A DNA stretch of 64,000 bases from Agrobacterium larrymoorei (GCF_013322225.1 NZ_JAAMFB010000022.1:186001-250000); one strand, 5' to 3'; positions 54,828 to 64,000 are shown, counted from the stretch's first letter. Translations and numbers: made by a program. The notes: a model not told the origin generated them from the sequence alone.

Positions 54828-55289
54828 CATCGCCTTTCCGGCCTCGGCAACATGTTCCACCGTCGCCATGTTGCCGCGCTGGGCGTAGGAATTGTAACCA
54901 TCGATATCGCCACCAAAAACCAGTCCGCCCTTATCTGACTGAGACACATAGAAATGTCCGGCACCGAAGGTCACGACATTATCGATGAAGGGTTTGAGAC
55001 CTTCCGAAACGAACGCCTGCAACACGTGGCTTTCAATAGGCAGCTTCATTCCCGCCATTTCCGCGACGCGTGATGAATTGCCTGCAGCAGCAAGCGCCAG
55101 CTTTCCGCAACCAATGAAGCCAAGGGAGGTTTCAACCCCGACGACGCGGCCGTTCTCCCGGCGAATACCAGTGACCTCGCAGTTCTGAATGATATCGACA
55201 CCACGGCTGTCTGCCCCGCGTGCATAACCCCAGGCAACGCCATCATGACGCACGGTACCGCCGCGGCGCTGCATCAATCCGCCCGACCT
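54822..55289 (-). pseudogene. soxB: Sarcosine oxidase beta subunit, internal fragment
   Basis: About 155 codons of the middle of SoxB (full length about 415): GGTVRHDGVAWGYARGADSRGVDIIQNCEVTG, SLGFIGCGKLALAAAGNSS, YVSQSDKGGLVFGGDIDGYNSYAQRGNMATVEHVAEAG. The 5' part is lost (in-frame TAG at 55290-55292) and the 3' part is replaced by the soxA remnant right after EAGKAMI, where a stop occurs in the soxB frame. soxD, normally between them, is gone. Confidence 0.87.
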
Positions 55290-55375
55290 CTACCTTAACG
55301 GACGTGAGCATGGCTATCGCGCCGTAAGAGGTGTGACGCCGATGCGCGCTTCCGCTGAGGCGGTTTTCAGGCGGT

Positions 55376-57175
55376 TCAATCTTTCGCCGCGGATAACCAT
55401 GATCGCCAGCCACCGTATTCGGTGATATCCTCAGCGCCATCTATCGCGTGGGGCTCTACCAGGAAGCCCTTCGCTGAACTGCCGTCGTCCAGCTTGATCG
55501 TTCCAATACACATAGGTGCCGGAATAGCATTCACGAACTGCCCAAACGCGGAGGGAGATAGTTGCCAGATTTCGATGTCGATGGACGCCCCATTTCCCAC
55601 ATCGACCAAGCCCGGTTTTGGGGGCACCTGGTTATCGAGAGCATAAAGCGCATAGGCTGGCGCTGTTTTGCCAGCACGTAGGAATTGACCGTTCAAATTT
55701 GTGAGCTGATGGTTCAGCGGCATTCCGGACAGGTGTGCTCCCACGACGACAATCGGTATCATCGCTTTGTTGAGTGATGACGAGTGCTCGACCGAGGGCG
55801 GCAACTGCCAGCCCGTTGCGCCTGTTGTTTTACTGGTCCTGCGGTGCAGAGCGTCGGATATGGCAGCAACGAGACCATCGGCACCGAATGGTGCCAAAAA
55901 CGTAACGCTTGAAGGAAGTCCGTCGGATCGCTCGCCTGCCGGTACCGCCATGCCGCAAAGGTCCAGCAGATTGACGAAATTGGTGTAAGTGCCGAGCCGT
56001 GAGTTGGCCTGGACGGGCTCAGCTTCGAGATCGGATAGTGAGTAGTGTGTCGGCGCGGTCGGAACGCACAGCAGATCCACAGAGGCAATCAAAGGAGCGA
56101 GCTGCTTTTTCAGTGTCTGCAGCCGGTACAACCCAGAAAAGGCATCCGCCGCGGAAAGCTGTTTCGCTGCGCCATAGATACTGCGAGTAACGGGATGAAA
56201 ACTTTCAGGATGCGTATCGTAGAATTGTTTTACAGCCTGATAGCGTTCGGCAACCCAAGCGCCTTCGTATAAAAGATGCGCGACGTCGTAGAAGCCGGAA
56301 AATGGCAGTTCGATAATCTCATGTCCTTGTGACACCAGTTGTCGAAGGGCGTTTTCGTAACTCGCCTGCATCAGGACGTCACCGAAAAACTCCCTGTCTG
56401 CCACCGCTGGGACACCTATCTTCAGCATTGGCGGCGCTGTCATGGTAACGTCACAGGGAAGCTGTCGCGAATACGCATCGATGGAATCGGGTTTTGCTGC
56501 GATCTTGAAAATGTCCAGCGCGTCCGCAGCACAACATGCAAAGATGGAAACGCAATCAAGGGTGCGGCATGCCGGGATAACGCCAGTGGTGGAAATGGCC
56601 CCGACCGATGGTTTCAGCCCTACGATATTGTTCAAACCTGCCGGAATTCTGCCGGATCCTGCCGTATCCGTGCCAAGAGCGAAAGTGACGATCCCATGTG
56701 ACACGGCAACGGCGGAACCGGAACTGGAGCCGCCCGGCACAAGGTCCTTGTTCAGCGCATTGCGCGGGACAGGATAGGGCGTCCGAATGCCGACCAGTCC
56801 GGTTGCGAACTGGTCGAGATTGGTTTTTCCGATCACCAGCGCCCCGGCCTGTTTGAGCAGCTGAACAACGGTCGCGTCCTCTGAAGGTGTGTAGGCGTAA
56901 TCTGGACAAGCGGCTGTCGTAGGCAAACCTTTCACGTCGATATTGTCTTTCACCGCGAAGGGAATACCAAAAAGAGGCGTCCGAACAGGATCGAAGTTCC
57001 CAAGTGCCAAGGCGTCTGCCAGCAAACTTTCCCGGTCCGCGATGCTAATGAAAATACCGGGATCGTCGATTGCATCGATGCGCGCGAAAACCTCTTCCAC
57101 CATCTGGGCCGGGGTAAAGCCCGAAGAATACGCAGCATGAAGTGATTGAATGTCGAATGCGGGGGTAAATGCCAT
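55376..57175 (-). CDS. atzF: Allophanate hydrolase
   Basis: 599 aa. Amidase-signature domain (residues 1-460) with Lys76 (AVKDNID), Ser150 (GGSSSGSA) and Ser174 (TAGSGRIPAG); the spacing 74/24 equals that of AtzF. The C-terminal domain (about 475-599) is the AtzF-type extra domain (VVVGAHLSGMPLNHQL, EPHAIDGAEDITEYGGW). It splits allophanate to ammonia and carbon dioxide, the last step after biuret hydrolysis. Start ATG 57175 after GGAAG. Final gene of the operon; a biotin-containing urea carboxylase is not adjacent, which favours the biuret route. Confidence 0.92.
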   Translation of the reverse strand: MAFTPAFDIQSLHAAYSSGFTPAQMVEEVFARIDAIDDPGIFISIADRESLLADALALGNFDPVRTPLFGIPFAVKDNIDVKGLPTTAACPDYAYTPSEDATVVQLLKQAGALVIGKTNLDQFATGLVGIRTPYPVPRNALNKDLVPGGSSSGSAVAVSHGIVTFALGTDTAGSGRIPAGLNNIVGLKPSVGAISTTGVIPACRTLDCVSIFACCAADALDIFKIAAKPDSIDAYSRQLPCDVTMTAPPMLKIGVPAVADREFFGDVLMQASYENALRQLVSQGHEIIELPFSGFYDVAHLLYEGAWVAERYQAVKQFYDTHPESFHPVTRSIYGAAKQLSAADAFSGLYRLQTLKKQLAPLIASVDLLCVPTAPTHYSLSDLEAEPVQANSRLGTYTNFVNLLDLCGMAVPAGERSDGLPSSVTFLAPFGADGLVAAISDALHRRTSKTTGATGWQLPPSVEHSSSLNKAMIPIVVVGAHLSGMPLNHQLTNLNGQFLRAGKTAPAYALYALDNQVPPKPGLVDVGNGASIDIEIWQLSPSAFGQFVNAIPAPMCIGTIKLDDGSSAKGFLVEPHAIDGAEDITEYGGWRSWLSAAKD

Positions 57176-57177
57176 GA

Positions 57178-57522
57178 TTAGTCTTCCAGAATTTCTACGG
57201 GTCGGTCCCACTGAATGAGAACCACGCAGCCAGCTTCACTCCATACGGAATGCTCGCTACCCGGTGCATTGACGAGATAGGTGCCTTTTTCATATCTGCC
57301 GTCCTCATCGGACTGGCTGCCTTCAAGAACCAGTATGGTCTCAAGGCCAGGGTGTCGGTGGCGCGGAACCGATGCTCCGGCTTCATATTTCAAAAGTGCC
57401 ACACCCGGCTGATCACCCGAAAAATGTCTGATCCAGTGGATCGTTACACCCGGGCGAAAAGCTTCGAAGGTTAGTGTTTTCCAGCCCCTTGAGATCAGGT
57501 CACTGCGCATGCATTCAGCCAT
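57178..57522 (-). CDS. Small cupin protein
   Basis: 114-aa single-domain cupin (ChrR-like): [39 protein letters not shown] carries the two metal-site motifs (H-x-H...E and H). Overlaps the gene before it by 8 bp and ends 2 bp before atzF. Role unknown; possible functions are metal-dependent handling of an unstable intermediate or sensing. A start at ATG 57510 is also possible. Confidence 0.75.
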   Translation of the reverse strand: MAECMRSDLISRGWKTLTFEAFRPGVTIHWIRHFSGDQPGVALLKYEAGASVPRHRHPGLETILVLEGSQSDEDGRYEKGTYLVNAPGSEHSVWSEAGCVVLIQWDRPVEILED

Positions 57523-58183
57523 TTTGAACTACCTTGATGACGTCATCTAAATGAGCGGTCCAGCCGACGATGCCGCCCTGTGCACGGATCATTGCAATCG
57601 CCGCCTGCTTGAATTCAAGGAAATAGGAAGCGGTGGCCTCTTCCACCAAAAGGCATTCAAACCCGCGATCGTTAGCTTCCCGCATGGTGGTCTGCACGCA
57701 GACCTCGGTCGTAACACCTGCAAATATAAGCCGCTCGATGCCCTTGGAAGCGAGTATGTTGCCAAGTTCCGTCGCATAGAATGCACCTTTGCCCGGCTTC
57801 TCGATCACGGTTTCTCCCGGCGTTGGAGCAAGATCGGGAATTATTGCCGTTCCCGCTTCCCCCGCGATCAGAATACGCCCCATCGGTCCTTCGTCACCGA
57901 TCCGCAAAGTAGGGTTGCCACGGCTACGCTTGGCGTCTGGCAAATCGGAAAGGTCGGGCCGGTGGCACTCCATCGTATGGATGATCGTAAGACCTGCATT
58001 TCGGCACGTTTCCAGCAAACGCTTCACGTCTGGAACGATGGACGCTACGAGGCTGACATCGTTACCCAAAGTCTCCCCAAAGCCACCCGTTTCGATGAAA
58101 TCGCGCTGCATATCGATGATGATGAGAGCCGTGCGGTTTGGGTCGTAAACGAAATCGTTGGGAAGAGCCTTGATGATCGTCAT
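57515..58183 (-). CDS. Isochorismatase-fold cysteine hydrolase (second copy in operon)
   Basis: 222 aa. Catalytic triad Asp24 (IIIDMQRDF), Lys129 ([12 protein letters not shown]) and Cys162 (TTEVCVQTT). Related to the biuret hydrolase of the same operon (shared [19 protein letters not shown] and [13 protein letters not shown] segments) but shorter by 11 residues and clearly diverged. It may hydrolyse another amide such as carboxybiuret, ureidoacrylate or a triazine side product. Starts as ATGA over the ABC gene stop. Confidence 0.85.
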   Translation of the reverse strand: MTIIKALPNDFVYDPNRTALIIIDMQRDFIETGGFGETLGNDVSLVASIVPDVKRLLETCRNAGLTIIHTMECHRPDLSDLPDAKRSRGNPTLRIGDEGPMGRILIAGEAGTAIIPDLAPTPGETVIEKPGKGAFYATELGNILASKGIERLIFAGVTTEVCVQTTMREANDRGFECLLVEEATASYFLEFKQAAIAMIRAQGGIVGWTAHLDDVIKVVQNG

Positions 58184-59697
58184 GCTGCATGTCCCGCCAT
58201 GTGCGCTCCGATAACGGAAAGGTCCGCATCCCTTGCCTGTGTTTCGTATACGAGACGCCCCGCCGACATCACGAGGATGCGGTCGGACAGCGCCATCAAC
58301 TCATCGAGATCCTCTGAGAACAGAAGGACGGCGGCACCATTGTTGCGGGCCTTCATGATCCGTGCCCGAATTTCCGCGACCGCAGAAAAGTCGAGGCCGA
58401 AACACGGGTTGGATACGATCAGGATGTCTACGTCGCCCGTCAGTTCACGCGCCAGCACGGCGCGCTGAACGTTACCGCCAGACAGGGCTCCGATCGGCGT
58501 TTCGAGTGACGCCGTCTTCACCTTGAAGGCGGAGACGAGTTCTCCGGCATATTGACGTAGCAGGCTATTGCTCAGCCAGAACCGCTTGCTATTTCGCTCA
58601 TCGATGTCGAAGCGACGCAAACCCAAGTTCTCCGCCACAGTCATCCTGGCAACGCAGGCGTTTTGCAAAGGTTCTTCAGGGATGAACGCCAGTTTGCTCG
58701 CGCGGCTCTCACCGCGCGTAGCGTGATAGGTCACGCCTTTCACGCGCACATGGCCCTTTTCAAGCCGTCTTTGCCCCGCCAGTACCTCCGCCAGTTCCTT
58801 TTGCCCGTTCCCTGAAATACCTGCTATTCCGACGATTTCGCCCGCCTTCACGGAAAGGCCGTCTACGTCGATTGTTTTCAGGCCGCTGCTGTCGCGTGCC
58901 ATTAAGTTTTCAAGCGTCAGGAGGACTGGAGCTTCTGGTTTAACTGGAGTGCGACTGTCGAGAGCCGGCAGGATGACGTCGCCGATCATCATCGCTGCCA
59001 TGTCCTTTGGGGACAGTTCGGAGGTACTCCCGCCACCGACCAACCGTCCCCGGCGCAAAACGGAAACCGTGTCCGCGAATTTCATGACCTCGTGAAACTT
59101 GTGGGAGATCATGATCACCGAGAGGTCGCCTTGCGCCGTCATGTCGCGCACGATCCCCAGCATGTCATCCGCCTCCGCGGGCGTCAGCACCGATGTCGGC
59201 TCGTCCAGGATGAGCAGCCGTCGTCCAAGGTAAAGTTGGCGTATGATTTCGAGCTTCTGTTTCTCGCCCGCCGAAAGTTCACGAACCGGCCTGTCGAGCG
59301 GAATGGGAAAAGGCATGGTGCGCATGAACTCGGCCAATTCCGCGCGTTCTCGCCTCCAGTCGATGATCCGTGCAACGTCGTTGCGGCTGATGACGAGATT
59401 CTCGGCACCTGTCATGGAAGGGACAAGTGTAAAGTGCTGGTAGACCATCCCGAGGCCAAGGGCCGCCGCATCGCGGGGAGAGTTTACGGTGACCTCGCGA
59501 TCATCCACCATCAATTGCCCATCGGTCTGGTGGTAAAAGCCCATGATGCATTTCACCAGTGTGGATTTGCCCGCACCGTTTTCGCCCAGAAGAGCATGAA
59601 ACGATCCCGCCTTGACGCGAATGGAGACGTCGTTGAGCGCGGTGAACGATCCGAAGCGCATGGTCATGCCAACGGTTTCAAGCGAAAGCGCATTCAT
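58180..59697 (-). CDS. BMP/nucleoside-type ABC transporter ATP-binding protein (NupO/YufO-like)
   Basis: 505 aa with two ABC cassettes. First: Walker [10 protein letters not shown], signature [11 protein letters not shown], Walker [16 protein letters not shown]. Second: degenerate P loop GISGNGQKE, signature [15 protein letters not shown], and SNPCFGLD in place of Walker B. This is usual for simple-sugar and nucleoside importers. With the two permeases at 62509-64000 it makes an importer. Overlaps the CAH gene as ATGA. Cargo is probably cyanuric acid or a related ring compound; the binding protein would lie beyond the window. Confidence 0.9.
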   Translation of the reverse strand: MNALSLETVGMTMRFGSFTALNDVSIRVKAGSFHALLGENGAGKSTLVKCIMGFYHQTDGQLMVDDREVTVNSPRDAAALGLGMVYQHFTLVPSMTGAENLVISRNDVARIIDWRRERAELAEFMRTMPFPIPLDRPVRELSAGEKQKLEIIRQLYLGRRLLILDEPTSVLTPAEADDMLGIVRDMTAQGDLSVIMISHKFHEVMKFADTVSVLRRGRLVGGGSTSELSPKDMAAMMIGDVILPALDSRTPVKPEAPVLLTLENLMARDSSGLKTIDVDGLSVKAGEIVGIAGISGNGQKELAEVLAGQRRLEKGHVRVKGVTYHATRGESRASKLAFIPEEPLQNACVARMTVAENLGLRRFDIDERNSKRFWLSNSLLRQYAGELVSAFKVKTASLETPIGALSGGNVQRAVLARELTGDVDILIVSNPCFGLDFSAVAEIRARIMKARNNGAAVLLFSEDLDELMALSDRILVMSAGRLVYETQARDADLSVIGAHMAGHAA

Positions 59698-60758
59698 AAG
59701 GGCAAACCCTCCTTGCGTTTGACTATGATCGCCACAGGACCGCCACCCGCTGGCCCCTGATGCTCGGCGCCACCCGACACATAGAGCATCGTGTCCTGGA
59801 AAAATCCGGCAAGCACTCCGCCGACGAAACCGCGAGCGTGACGCGTGGAAGAGATGTCGGAGTCATCGAGCATTGTGTGACGAGCCCCACGCACATGTCC
59901 TGAAGTGCTGGCCTCCGCCTTCGCCAGAACGGCAACCATATCCCCTTCGGGCAGACGCTCCATAGCCTGCTTGATGCCCGAGATGTCGATGCAATCACGC
60001 ATTACGGCATGATCCACAGCAAGCGGACCGGACCAGCCTTCAGCCGTGCCAATCACTACGATTTCGTGGTCCGTTAATTCCACACCGGCAGATGTCGAGG
60101 CGCGACTGGAATAAAGATTGAGGTTTTGGCAGATATCCTCCTCGCCAATTGCCTCTATTGAAATTTCATTAAGCGCAACTGCAATCCCGAGTGCGGATGC
60201 CCCGCGTGAAAAGCCCATGGATTTCAGCGTATCGCTGACGACTGTCGTGTTCCCGCGCGTCGCGGCTTCGCCTATGCGGGCTGAAGTGAGAAGCGGGCAT
60301 TTGATCTGTACGAAATGGACCCCGCTCGGGTCCTCAATCCCGGCATGGCGCATTGCAGCGCGAACGCCCTCCGCGACAAGCGCGACTTGCACCTTACGTC
60401 CAAGGTTTTCCGGTGGCATGACTGCCGTGCGGGCGACGCCCACCGCAAGCGCCCTCGTCGGCGGCGCATCGACCTCTTCCCGGGTAAAGATCGTCCAGTG
60501 CGGGGAGAGAGCGCCCTCCGTGCCGCCGGACATGACGATAGAGACATCATTCACGCCATACGCATCAAACATCCGCTCAAACGTCGTTGTGGCGAAGCCG
60601 CGCGTAAAATCGTTGACGCAGCCATTGCCTTCCGTTTTTCCAAAAACAGCAACGATGGTCTTTGGGTCGAGCCCGCTGTCGATAAGGGTTTGAACACCGG
60701 AAATATCGTCGGGCGAAGCGGCTGCGACGCGGTAGACATTGGCGCGAAGTGAACTCAT
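59694..60758 (-). CDS. atzD: Cyanuric acid amidohydrolase (AtzD/TrzD/barbiturase family)
   Basis: 354 aa from ATG 60758, overlapping the biuH stop as TAATG; the longer upstream frame is a shadow of biuH. Three repeated domains, each giving a Lys/Ser pair: Lys41 (FGKTEGNG) and Ser77 (MSGGTEG); Lys153 (QIKCPLL) with a Ser in the 217-223 stretch; Lys280 (LAKAEAS) and Ser328 (VSGGAEHQGP). The GGGPVAIIVKR end is typical. Opens cyanuric acid to carboxybiuret, which decays to biuret. Barbiturase is the alternative family function, but biuH and atzF next to it favour cyanuric acid. Confidence 0.9.
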   Translation of the reverse strand: MSSLRANVYRVAAASPDDISGVQTLIDSGLDPKTIVAVFGKTEGNGCVNDFTRGFATTTFERMFDAYGVNDVSIVMSGGTEGALSPHWTIFTREEVDAPPTRALAVGVARTAVMPPENLGRKVQVALVAEGVRAAMRHAGIEDPSGVHFVQIKCPLLTSARIGEAATRGNTTVVSDTLKSMGFSRGASALGIAVALNEISIEAIGEEDICQNLNLYSSRASTSAGVELTDHEIVVIGTAEGWSGPLAVDHAVMRDCIDISGIKQAMERLPEGDMVAVLAKAEASTSGHVRGARHTMLDDSDISSTRHARGFVGGVLAGFFQDTMLYVSGGAEHQGPAGGGPVAIIVKRKEGLPL

Positions 60759-61459
60759 TACGGCAGCACCTCGATCAGCGCTTTGGAGTTCGAAACCGCG
60801 CCGAATACGCCACCCTGCATCTTGATCATCTTGATCGCAGCGAGATGATTGCCATGATCGGTCGCGCCGCAGCAGTCCTCCAGCAGCAGGCACTCGAAGC
60901 CGCGATCATTGGCCTCGCGCATGGTCGTGTGGACGCAAACATCCGTCGTAATGCCTGTGAGGATGATGTTTTCGATACGACGCTGGTTGAGAATGAGTTC
61001 AAGGTCGGTTGCGCAAAAAGAGCCCTTGCCGGGCTTGTCGATGATGACCTCGCCCTCAATCGGCTTCAATTCGTCGATGATCTCCCAGCCCGGTTCTCCT
61101 CGCACGAGAATTCGTCCGCAGGGGCCAGCGTCACCAATTCCCGCATTGATGCGCTGCGATCGCCAGCGCTTGTTTGCCGGAAGGTCCGCAAGATCAGGCC
61201 TGTGGCCCTCCCGCGTGTGGATGATGTGGTAGCCTTTTGCTCGCATTGCGGAAAGCACGGTCTTGATCGGTTCGATGGGCGCTCTGACCAGCGAAAGGTC
61301 GTACCCCATGTGATCGACGTATCCGCCGGGACCGCAGAAATCCGTCTGCATGTCGATGATGATCAGGGCCGTGTTGTCCGGCCTGAACTTGCCATTGTAA
61401 GGCCAGGGATAGGGATCTGCGTCCAGATAGTGTGTGGAGACGTTGCTAGACATATCCAT
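60758..61459 (-). CDS. biuH: Biuret hydrolase (isochorismatase fold)
   Basis: 233 aa, close along its full length to the BiuH of Rhizobium leguminosarum ([47 protein letters not shown]). Catalytic Asp36, Lys142 and Cys175 ([10 protein letters not shown]) stand at the published numbers. Hydrolyses biuret to allophanate and ammonia. Start ATG 61459 with AGGAG 6 nt upstream. Confidence 0.95.
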   Translation of the reverse strand: MDMSSNVSTHYLDADPYPWPYNGKFRPDNTALIIIDMQTDFCGPGGYVDHMGYDLSLVRAPIEPIKTVLSAMRAKGYHIIHTREGHRPDLADLPANKRWRSQRINAGIGDAGPCGRILVRGEPGWEIIDELKPIEGEVIIDKPGKGSFCATDLELILNQRRIENIILTGITTDVCVHTTMREANDRGFECLLLEDCCGATDHGNHLAAIKMIKMQGGVFGAVSNSKALIEVLP

Positions 61460-61468
61460 AATAGGCTC

Positions 61469-62485
61469 CTATTCCGCGGCAGATTTCATTGGGCTTTCAA
61501 AACGGCGGCTTGGCTTTTCAAAGCCGCAACCGGTGCCGTCAGTGACCTGAACATCATCCTCCCACGGCAACCGGTATTTGCCTGCCATGAGATCGTGCAT
61601 GTAGGTGTAGGGCGCATCCTGCGCGCCGCCGTCCACGGCAACGTATCCGCGATGGCCAAACTGGTAGATATTGTTTTCGACGCCCCATCCAAGCCGTGCT
61701 TCCCGCACAAGATCCGGCCGCACCTCGGCGGTAATGATCTCGTCCGGGCGGCCGCTGGTGCCGTGCGCGATGATGGAACCGTCGAAATTGCAGATCATGC
61801 CTTCGCCCATGCTGTCGAATGTGCCATCGGAGCCCGACATGCAGACGTTCGCCGTAACCATGAGATTACAGAACGCGTTGGACTGATTGGTGAAGCGCCA
61901 TGCATCGCGGATCGGTGCCGTATAGCCAGCCGTGCGGATCATGATTTCTGCGCCCTTATAGGCGCATTCGCGGGCCATTTCCGGGAACATGCCATCGTGG
62001 CAGATGATGAGCGCGATCTTGGCACCCTTCGGCCCGGTAATCACCGGTATGCCAGTGTTTCCTGGCTCCCACGGCTCCACCGGCACCCAAGGATGCATCT
62101 TTCGATAATAAAGCTTTAGGTCGCCCTGGTCGTCGATGATTATCCCGGAATTATAGGGCATGCCATCGGGATTATACTCCATGATGGAGAAACAGCCCCA
62201 GATGCGGTTATCCCGGCAGGCGTCCTTGAACGCTGAAACTTCAGGTCCGTCGAGACGGCACATGATGTCTGGATTGATGTCCATGGAGAGGCCATGGAGA
62301 GAGTATTCAGGAAATACGACCAAATCCATGTCAGGTTGGTTGCGACGTGCCTTGCCGACCAGCTCTACGATGCGTGCCGTTTGCCGCGCAAGGTCTTGCC
62401 TTGTAACGGTTACAGGCAACTGCAACTGTACGAGGCCGATGCCGACGCCATTCTTTGAGATGTTCAGTCCGCCCAATCCATTCAT
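61469..62485 (-). CDS. Formamidase/aliphatic amidase (AmiF-like, nitrilase superfamily)
   Basis: 338 aa from ATG 62485 behind AAAGGAG; the frame stays open almost 100 codons upstream but only across the permease gene. Catalytic Glu (VVFPEYSLHG), Lys (YYRKMHPWVPVEPW) and Cys (IICHDGMFPE) of the nitrilase superfamily, and long stretches shared with Helicobacter formamidase (GENNIYQFGHRGYVA-like, LPWEDD). It would release ammonia from formamide or another small amide. In this operon it may process an amide made during ring breakdown or provide extra nitrogen. Confidence 0.87.
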   Translation of the reverse strand: MNGLGGLNISKNGVGIGLVQLQLPVTVTRQDLARQTARIVELVGKARRNQPDMDLVVFPEYSLHGLSMDINPDIMCRLDGPEVSAFKDACRDNRIWGCFSIMEYNPDGMPYNSGIIIDDQGDLKLYYRKMHPWVPVEPWEPGNTGIPVITGPKGAKIALIICHDGMFPEMARECAYKGAEIMIRTAGYTAPIRDAWRFTNQSNAFCNLMVTANVCMSGSDGTFDSMGEGMICNFDGSIIAHGTSGRPDEIITAEVRPDLVREARLGWGVENNIYQFGHRGYVAVDGGAQDAPYTYMHDLMAGKYRLPWEDDVQVTDGTGCGFEKPSRRFESPMKSAAE

Positions 62486-62508
62486 GATTGTACTCCTTTC
62501 CTGCATTG

Positions 62509-63435
62509 TCACTTCGTCAGCGACAATTCTTCCGGTGCACCGGAAAGACGACGCTCCGGCGATGAGGTGATGATGAGGATGATGAGGGTCAGCACGTAGG
62601 GCGCTGCATAGAAAAGGTAATAGCCTTCCGTAACCCCAACGGATTGCAGCGCCGGACCCAGAGCACCCGCCCCACCGAAGAGCAGTGAAGCGAGGAGGCA
62701 CCCTTTTGGATTCCATCTCGCAAAAATAACGAGTGCGACCGCCATCAGTCCTTGGCCGGAGGAAATACGCTCGTTCCACGATCCGGGGTAATAGAGCGAG
62801 AGATAGGCTCCTCCCGCGGCAGCAAATGCACCACCCACTGCGGTAGCAAAAAGGCGAACATGATCGGGATTGATACCCATCGCCCGTGCAGCATCAGAGC
62901 TATCGCCCACAACCCGCAGGATCAGCCCCCAGCGCGTGGCTTTCAACATCCATGCGATCAGGAAAGTCAGCACGATGCCGAGAATGAACAGCACGTTGAT
63001 GTTGAGCGCGGATTGAACCTGTGGAATGGACGACCAGCCACCAAGCGAGATGGCGGGCAGCTTCGGCGCAACCGGCTGGATGAAGGATTTGCCCAGAAAG
63101 AATGCCAACCCCAGCCCGAACTGCATCATCGCAATCCCGATTGCGATATCGTTTACCTTGGGAAAGCGGCAGATGAAGCCGTGTACTAGGCCGAAAACGG
63201 ACCCGGCCACCATGGCGGCAAGAACGCCAAGCCATGGTGACTGCGTCATGACGGCGACGGCATAAGCCGACATCGCACCGAAGACGAGCGTGCCTTCCAA
63301 GCCAAGATTGATACGTCCGGAACGTTCGGTCAGCGTCTCGCCGAGGCTGACAAAGATGAAAGGTGTCGATACCCGAATTGCTCCGGCCAGAATGGCCAGC
63401 GGTACACCCCATAGGCCGAGTGCTGAATCCTCCAT
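62509..63435 (-). CDS. BMP/nucleoside-type ABC transporter permease (NupQ-like)
   Basis: 308 aa from ATG 63435, overlapping the preceding permease stop as TGATG. Hydrophobic; segments GETLTERSGRINLGLEGTLVFGA near residue 35, LKATRWGLILRVVGDSSDAARAMGIN near 190 and GQGLMAVALVIFARWNP near 235 are standard for the branched-chain/BMP permease fold. Confidence 0.9.
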   Translation of the reverse strand: MEDSALGLWGVPLAILAGAIRVSTPFIFVSLGETLTERSGRINLGLEGTLVFGAMSAYAVAVMTQSPWLGVLAAMVAGSVFGLVHGFICRFPKVNDIAIGIAMMQFGLGLAFFLGKSFIQPVAPKLPAISLGGWSSIPQVQSALNINVLFILGIVLTFLIAWMLKATRWGLILRVVGDSSDAARAMGINPDHVRLFATAVGGAFAAAGGAYLSLYYPGSWNERISSGQGLMAVALVIFARWNPKGCLLASLLFGGAGALGPALQSVGVTEGYYLFYAAPYVLTLIILIITSSPERRLSGAPEELSLTK

Positions 63436-64000
63436 CAGACCGCCTCCCGGCCAATGCGATTGGCAAGCCATAATTCCGGATTAAAAAGCTTGAACCTGCC
63501 ATACAGCGTTTCGCAGAATAGCACCGAGATGAACAACGTGCCTTGCAGCACGAGAACGCTTGCATCGGGCAATCCCATCCGCCGTTGGATCAGGCCACCT
63601 GCCGCCGTGATGCCGCCAAGCAAAATAGCAACGGGTATGATGGCGAGTGGGTTCTGGCGTGCAAGGAAGGCCACAAGAATTCCCGTATAGCCATAGCCCG
63701 CAATCAGTGCCGCATTAGCGCTTCCCTGGACGGCTGCAACTTCTAGCATACCTGCAAGGCCCGCAAAAGCGCCCGCCAGAAACGTGAAGCCTATGACGAG
63801 CCTGCCGACCGGCAAGCCCTGAATCTGCGCCGCTCTCATATTGCCGCCAGCCACCCGCGCCGCAAACCCGATCGTCGTACGCTCCATCAAAAGCCACGCG
63901 AAGAGGCAAGCAACGATACCGACTCCAAAGCCCCAATGAACATCCATGCCGGGAAGATTGCCGACCATCGCATCGGCTGGAATAGGTGTGGTAGATGGCT
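63435..64000 (-). CDS. BMP/nucleoside-type ABC transporter permease (NupP-like, 5' partial)
   Basis: C-terminal 187 or so residues; the frame stays open to the window edge, so the ATG at 63968 is not the true start. TTIGFAARVAGGNMRAAQIQGLPVGRL is the coupling loop, followed by GSANAALIAGYGYTGILVAFLARQNPLAI. First visible gene of the transporter-cyanurate operon; the rest of it, and probably the periplasmic binding protein, lies to the right. Confidence 0.88.
   Translation of the reverse strand, partial: PSTTPIPADAMVGNLPGMDVHWGFGVGIVACLFAWLLMERTTIGFAARVAGGNMRAAQIQGLPVGRLVIGFTFLAGAFAGLAGMLEVAAVQGSANAALIAGYGYTGILVAFLARQNPLAIIPVAILLGGITAAGGLIQRRMGLPDASVLVLQGTLFISVLFCETLYGRFKLFNPELWLANRIGREAV

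Noticed and set aside
60749..62119. 456-codon open frame on the plus strand
   Set aside because: Antisense shadow of biuH and the formamidase gene; translated sequence has no family features.
1..64000. CRISPR arrays, tRNA, rRNA, insertion sequences, prophage genes
   Set aside because: Looked for repeated spacer units, cloverleaf-forming sequences and transposase or phage motifs on both strands; none was convincing.

Overview
The window looks like an accessory, catabolism-rich replicon region of an alphaproteobacterium of the Rhizobium/Agrobacterium group. The evidence is gene content: a gamma-resorcylate (gra) gene block in the order described for Rhizobium sp. MTP-10005, a biuret hydrolase whose catalytic residues fall at the numbers reported for the Rhizobium leguminosarum enzyme, sarcosine-oxidase remnants, and many ABC uptake systems. 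I see no rRNA, tRNA, CRISPR array, transposase or replication origin.

Layout. (1) 1-4350 (+): graA-F-C-B-E, resorcinol hydroxylase oxygenase (cut by the window edge), gamma-resorcylate decarboxylase, maleylacetate reductase, hydroxyquinol 1,2-dioxygenase and a YciI-like protein. (2) 4402-8426: unlinked genes for a PhyH-like dioxygenase, a hexapeptide acyltransferase and an exported FAD protein. (3) 8639-29415: a coherent methoxylated-aromatic (ferulate/sinapate-type) catabolon. Fcs and Ech shorten the side chain, an aldehyde dehydrogenase oxidises the aldehyde, and a LigM/DesA-type enzyme moves the O-methyl group to tetrahydrofolate. A MetF-like protein and PurU take the C1 unit to formate. 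A LigAB-type extradiol dioxygenase opens the ring, and GalD/GalB/GalC take 4-oxalomesaconate to pyruvate plus oxaloacetate. A five-gene Liv-type ABC transporter probably imports the acids. Five copies or near-copies of ATGTATACAT at the promoters point to control by the GntR/FCD regulator encoded at 19092; fcs has its own MarR-type regulator and operator. (4) 29660-35962: a MocR-type regulator, a cytosolic periplasmic-binding-fold protein resembling 4,5-dihydroxyphthalate decarboxylase, a polar amino-acid ABC importer and an M20 amidohydrolase. (5) 36178-37934: a TetR regulator and SDR dehydrogenase joined by matching palindromic operators. (6) 38265-45494 (-): an Opp/Dpp-type ABC importer followed by a glycerophosphodiesterase and a sugar isomerase-like protein, reminiscent in content of agrocinopine (acc) operons. 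(7) 46213-52437 (+): 5-oxoproline/D-glutamate type operon (atypical NRAMP, PxpA, DUF1445, fused PxpBC, biotin carboxylase-BCCP). (8) 52659-55289 (-): a soxBDAG locus broken by deletion, with only soxG intact. (9) 55376-64000 (-): a cyanuric acid/biuret operon (CAH, BiuH, AtzF, formamidase-like enzyme, a second isochorismatase-fold hydrolase, a cupin and a BMP/nucleoside-type ABC transporter), running off the right edge.

Overall the segment is a mosaic of scavenging modules for soil and plant compounds: phenolic acids, amino-acid conjugates, sugar phosphodiesters, pyroglutamate and triazine-derived nitrogen. Each module has its own transporter or regulator. All family assignments are made by reading the sequence; no database search was run.
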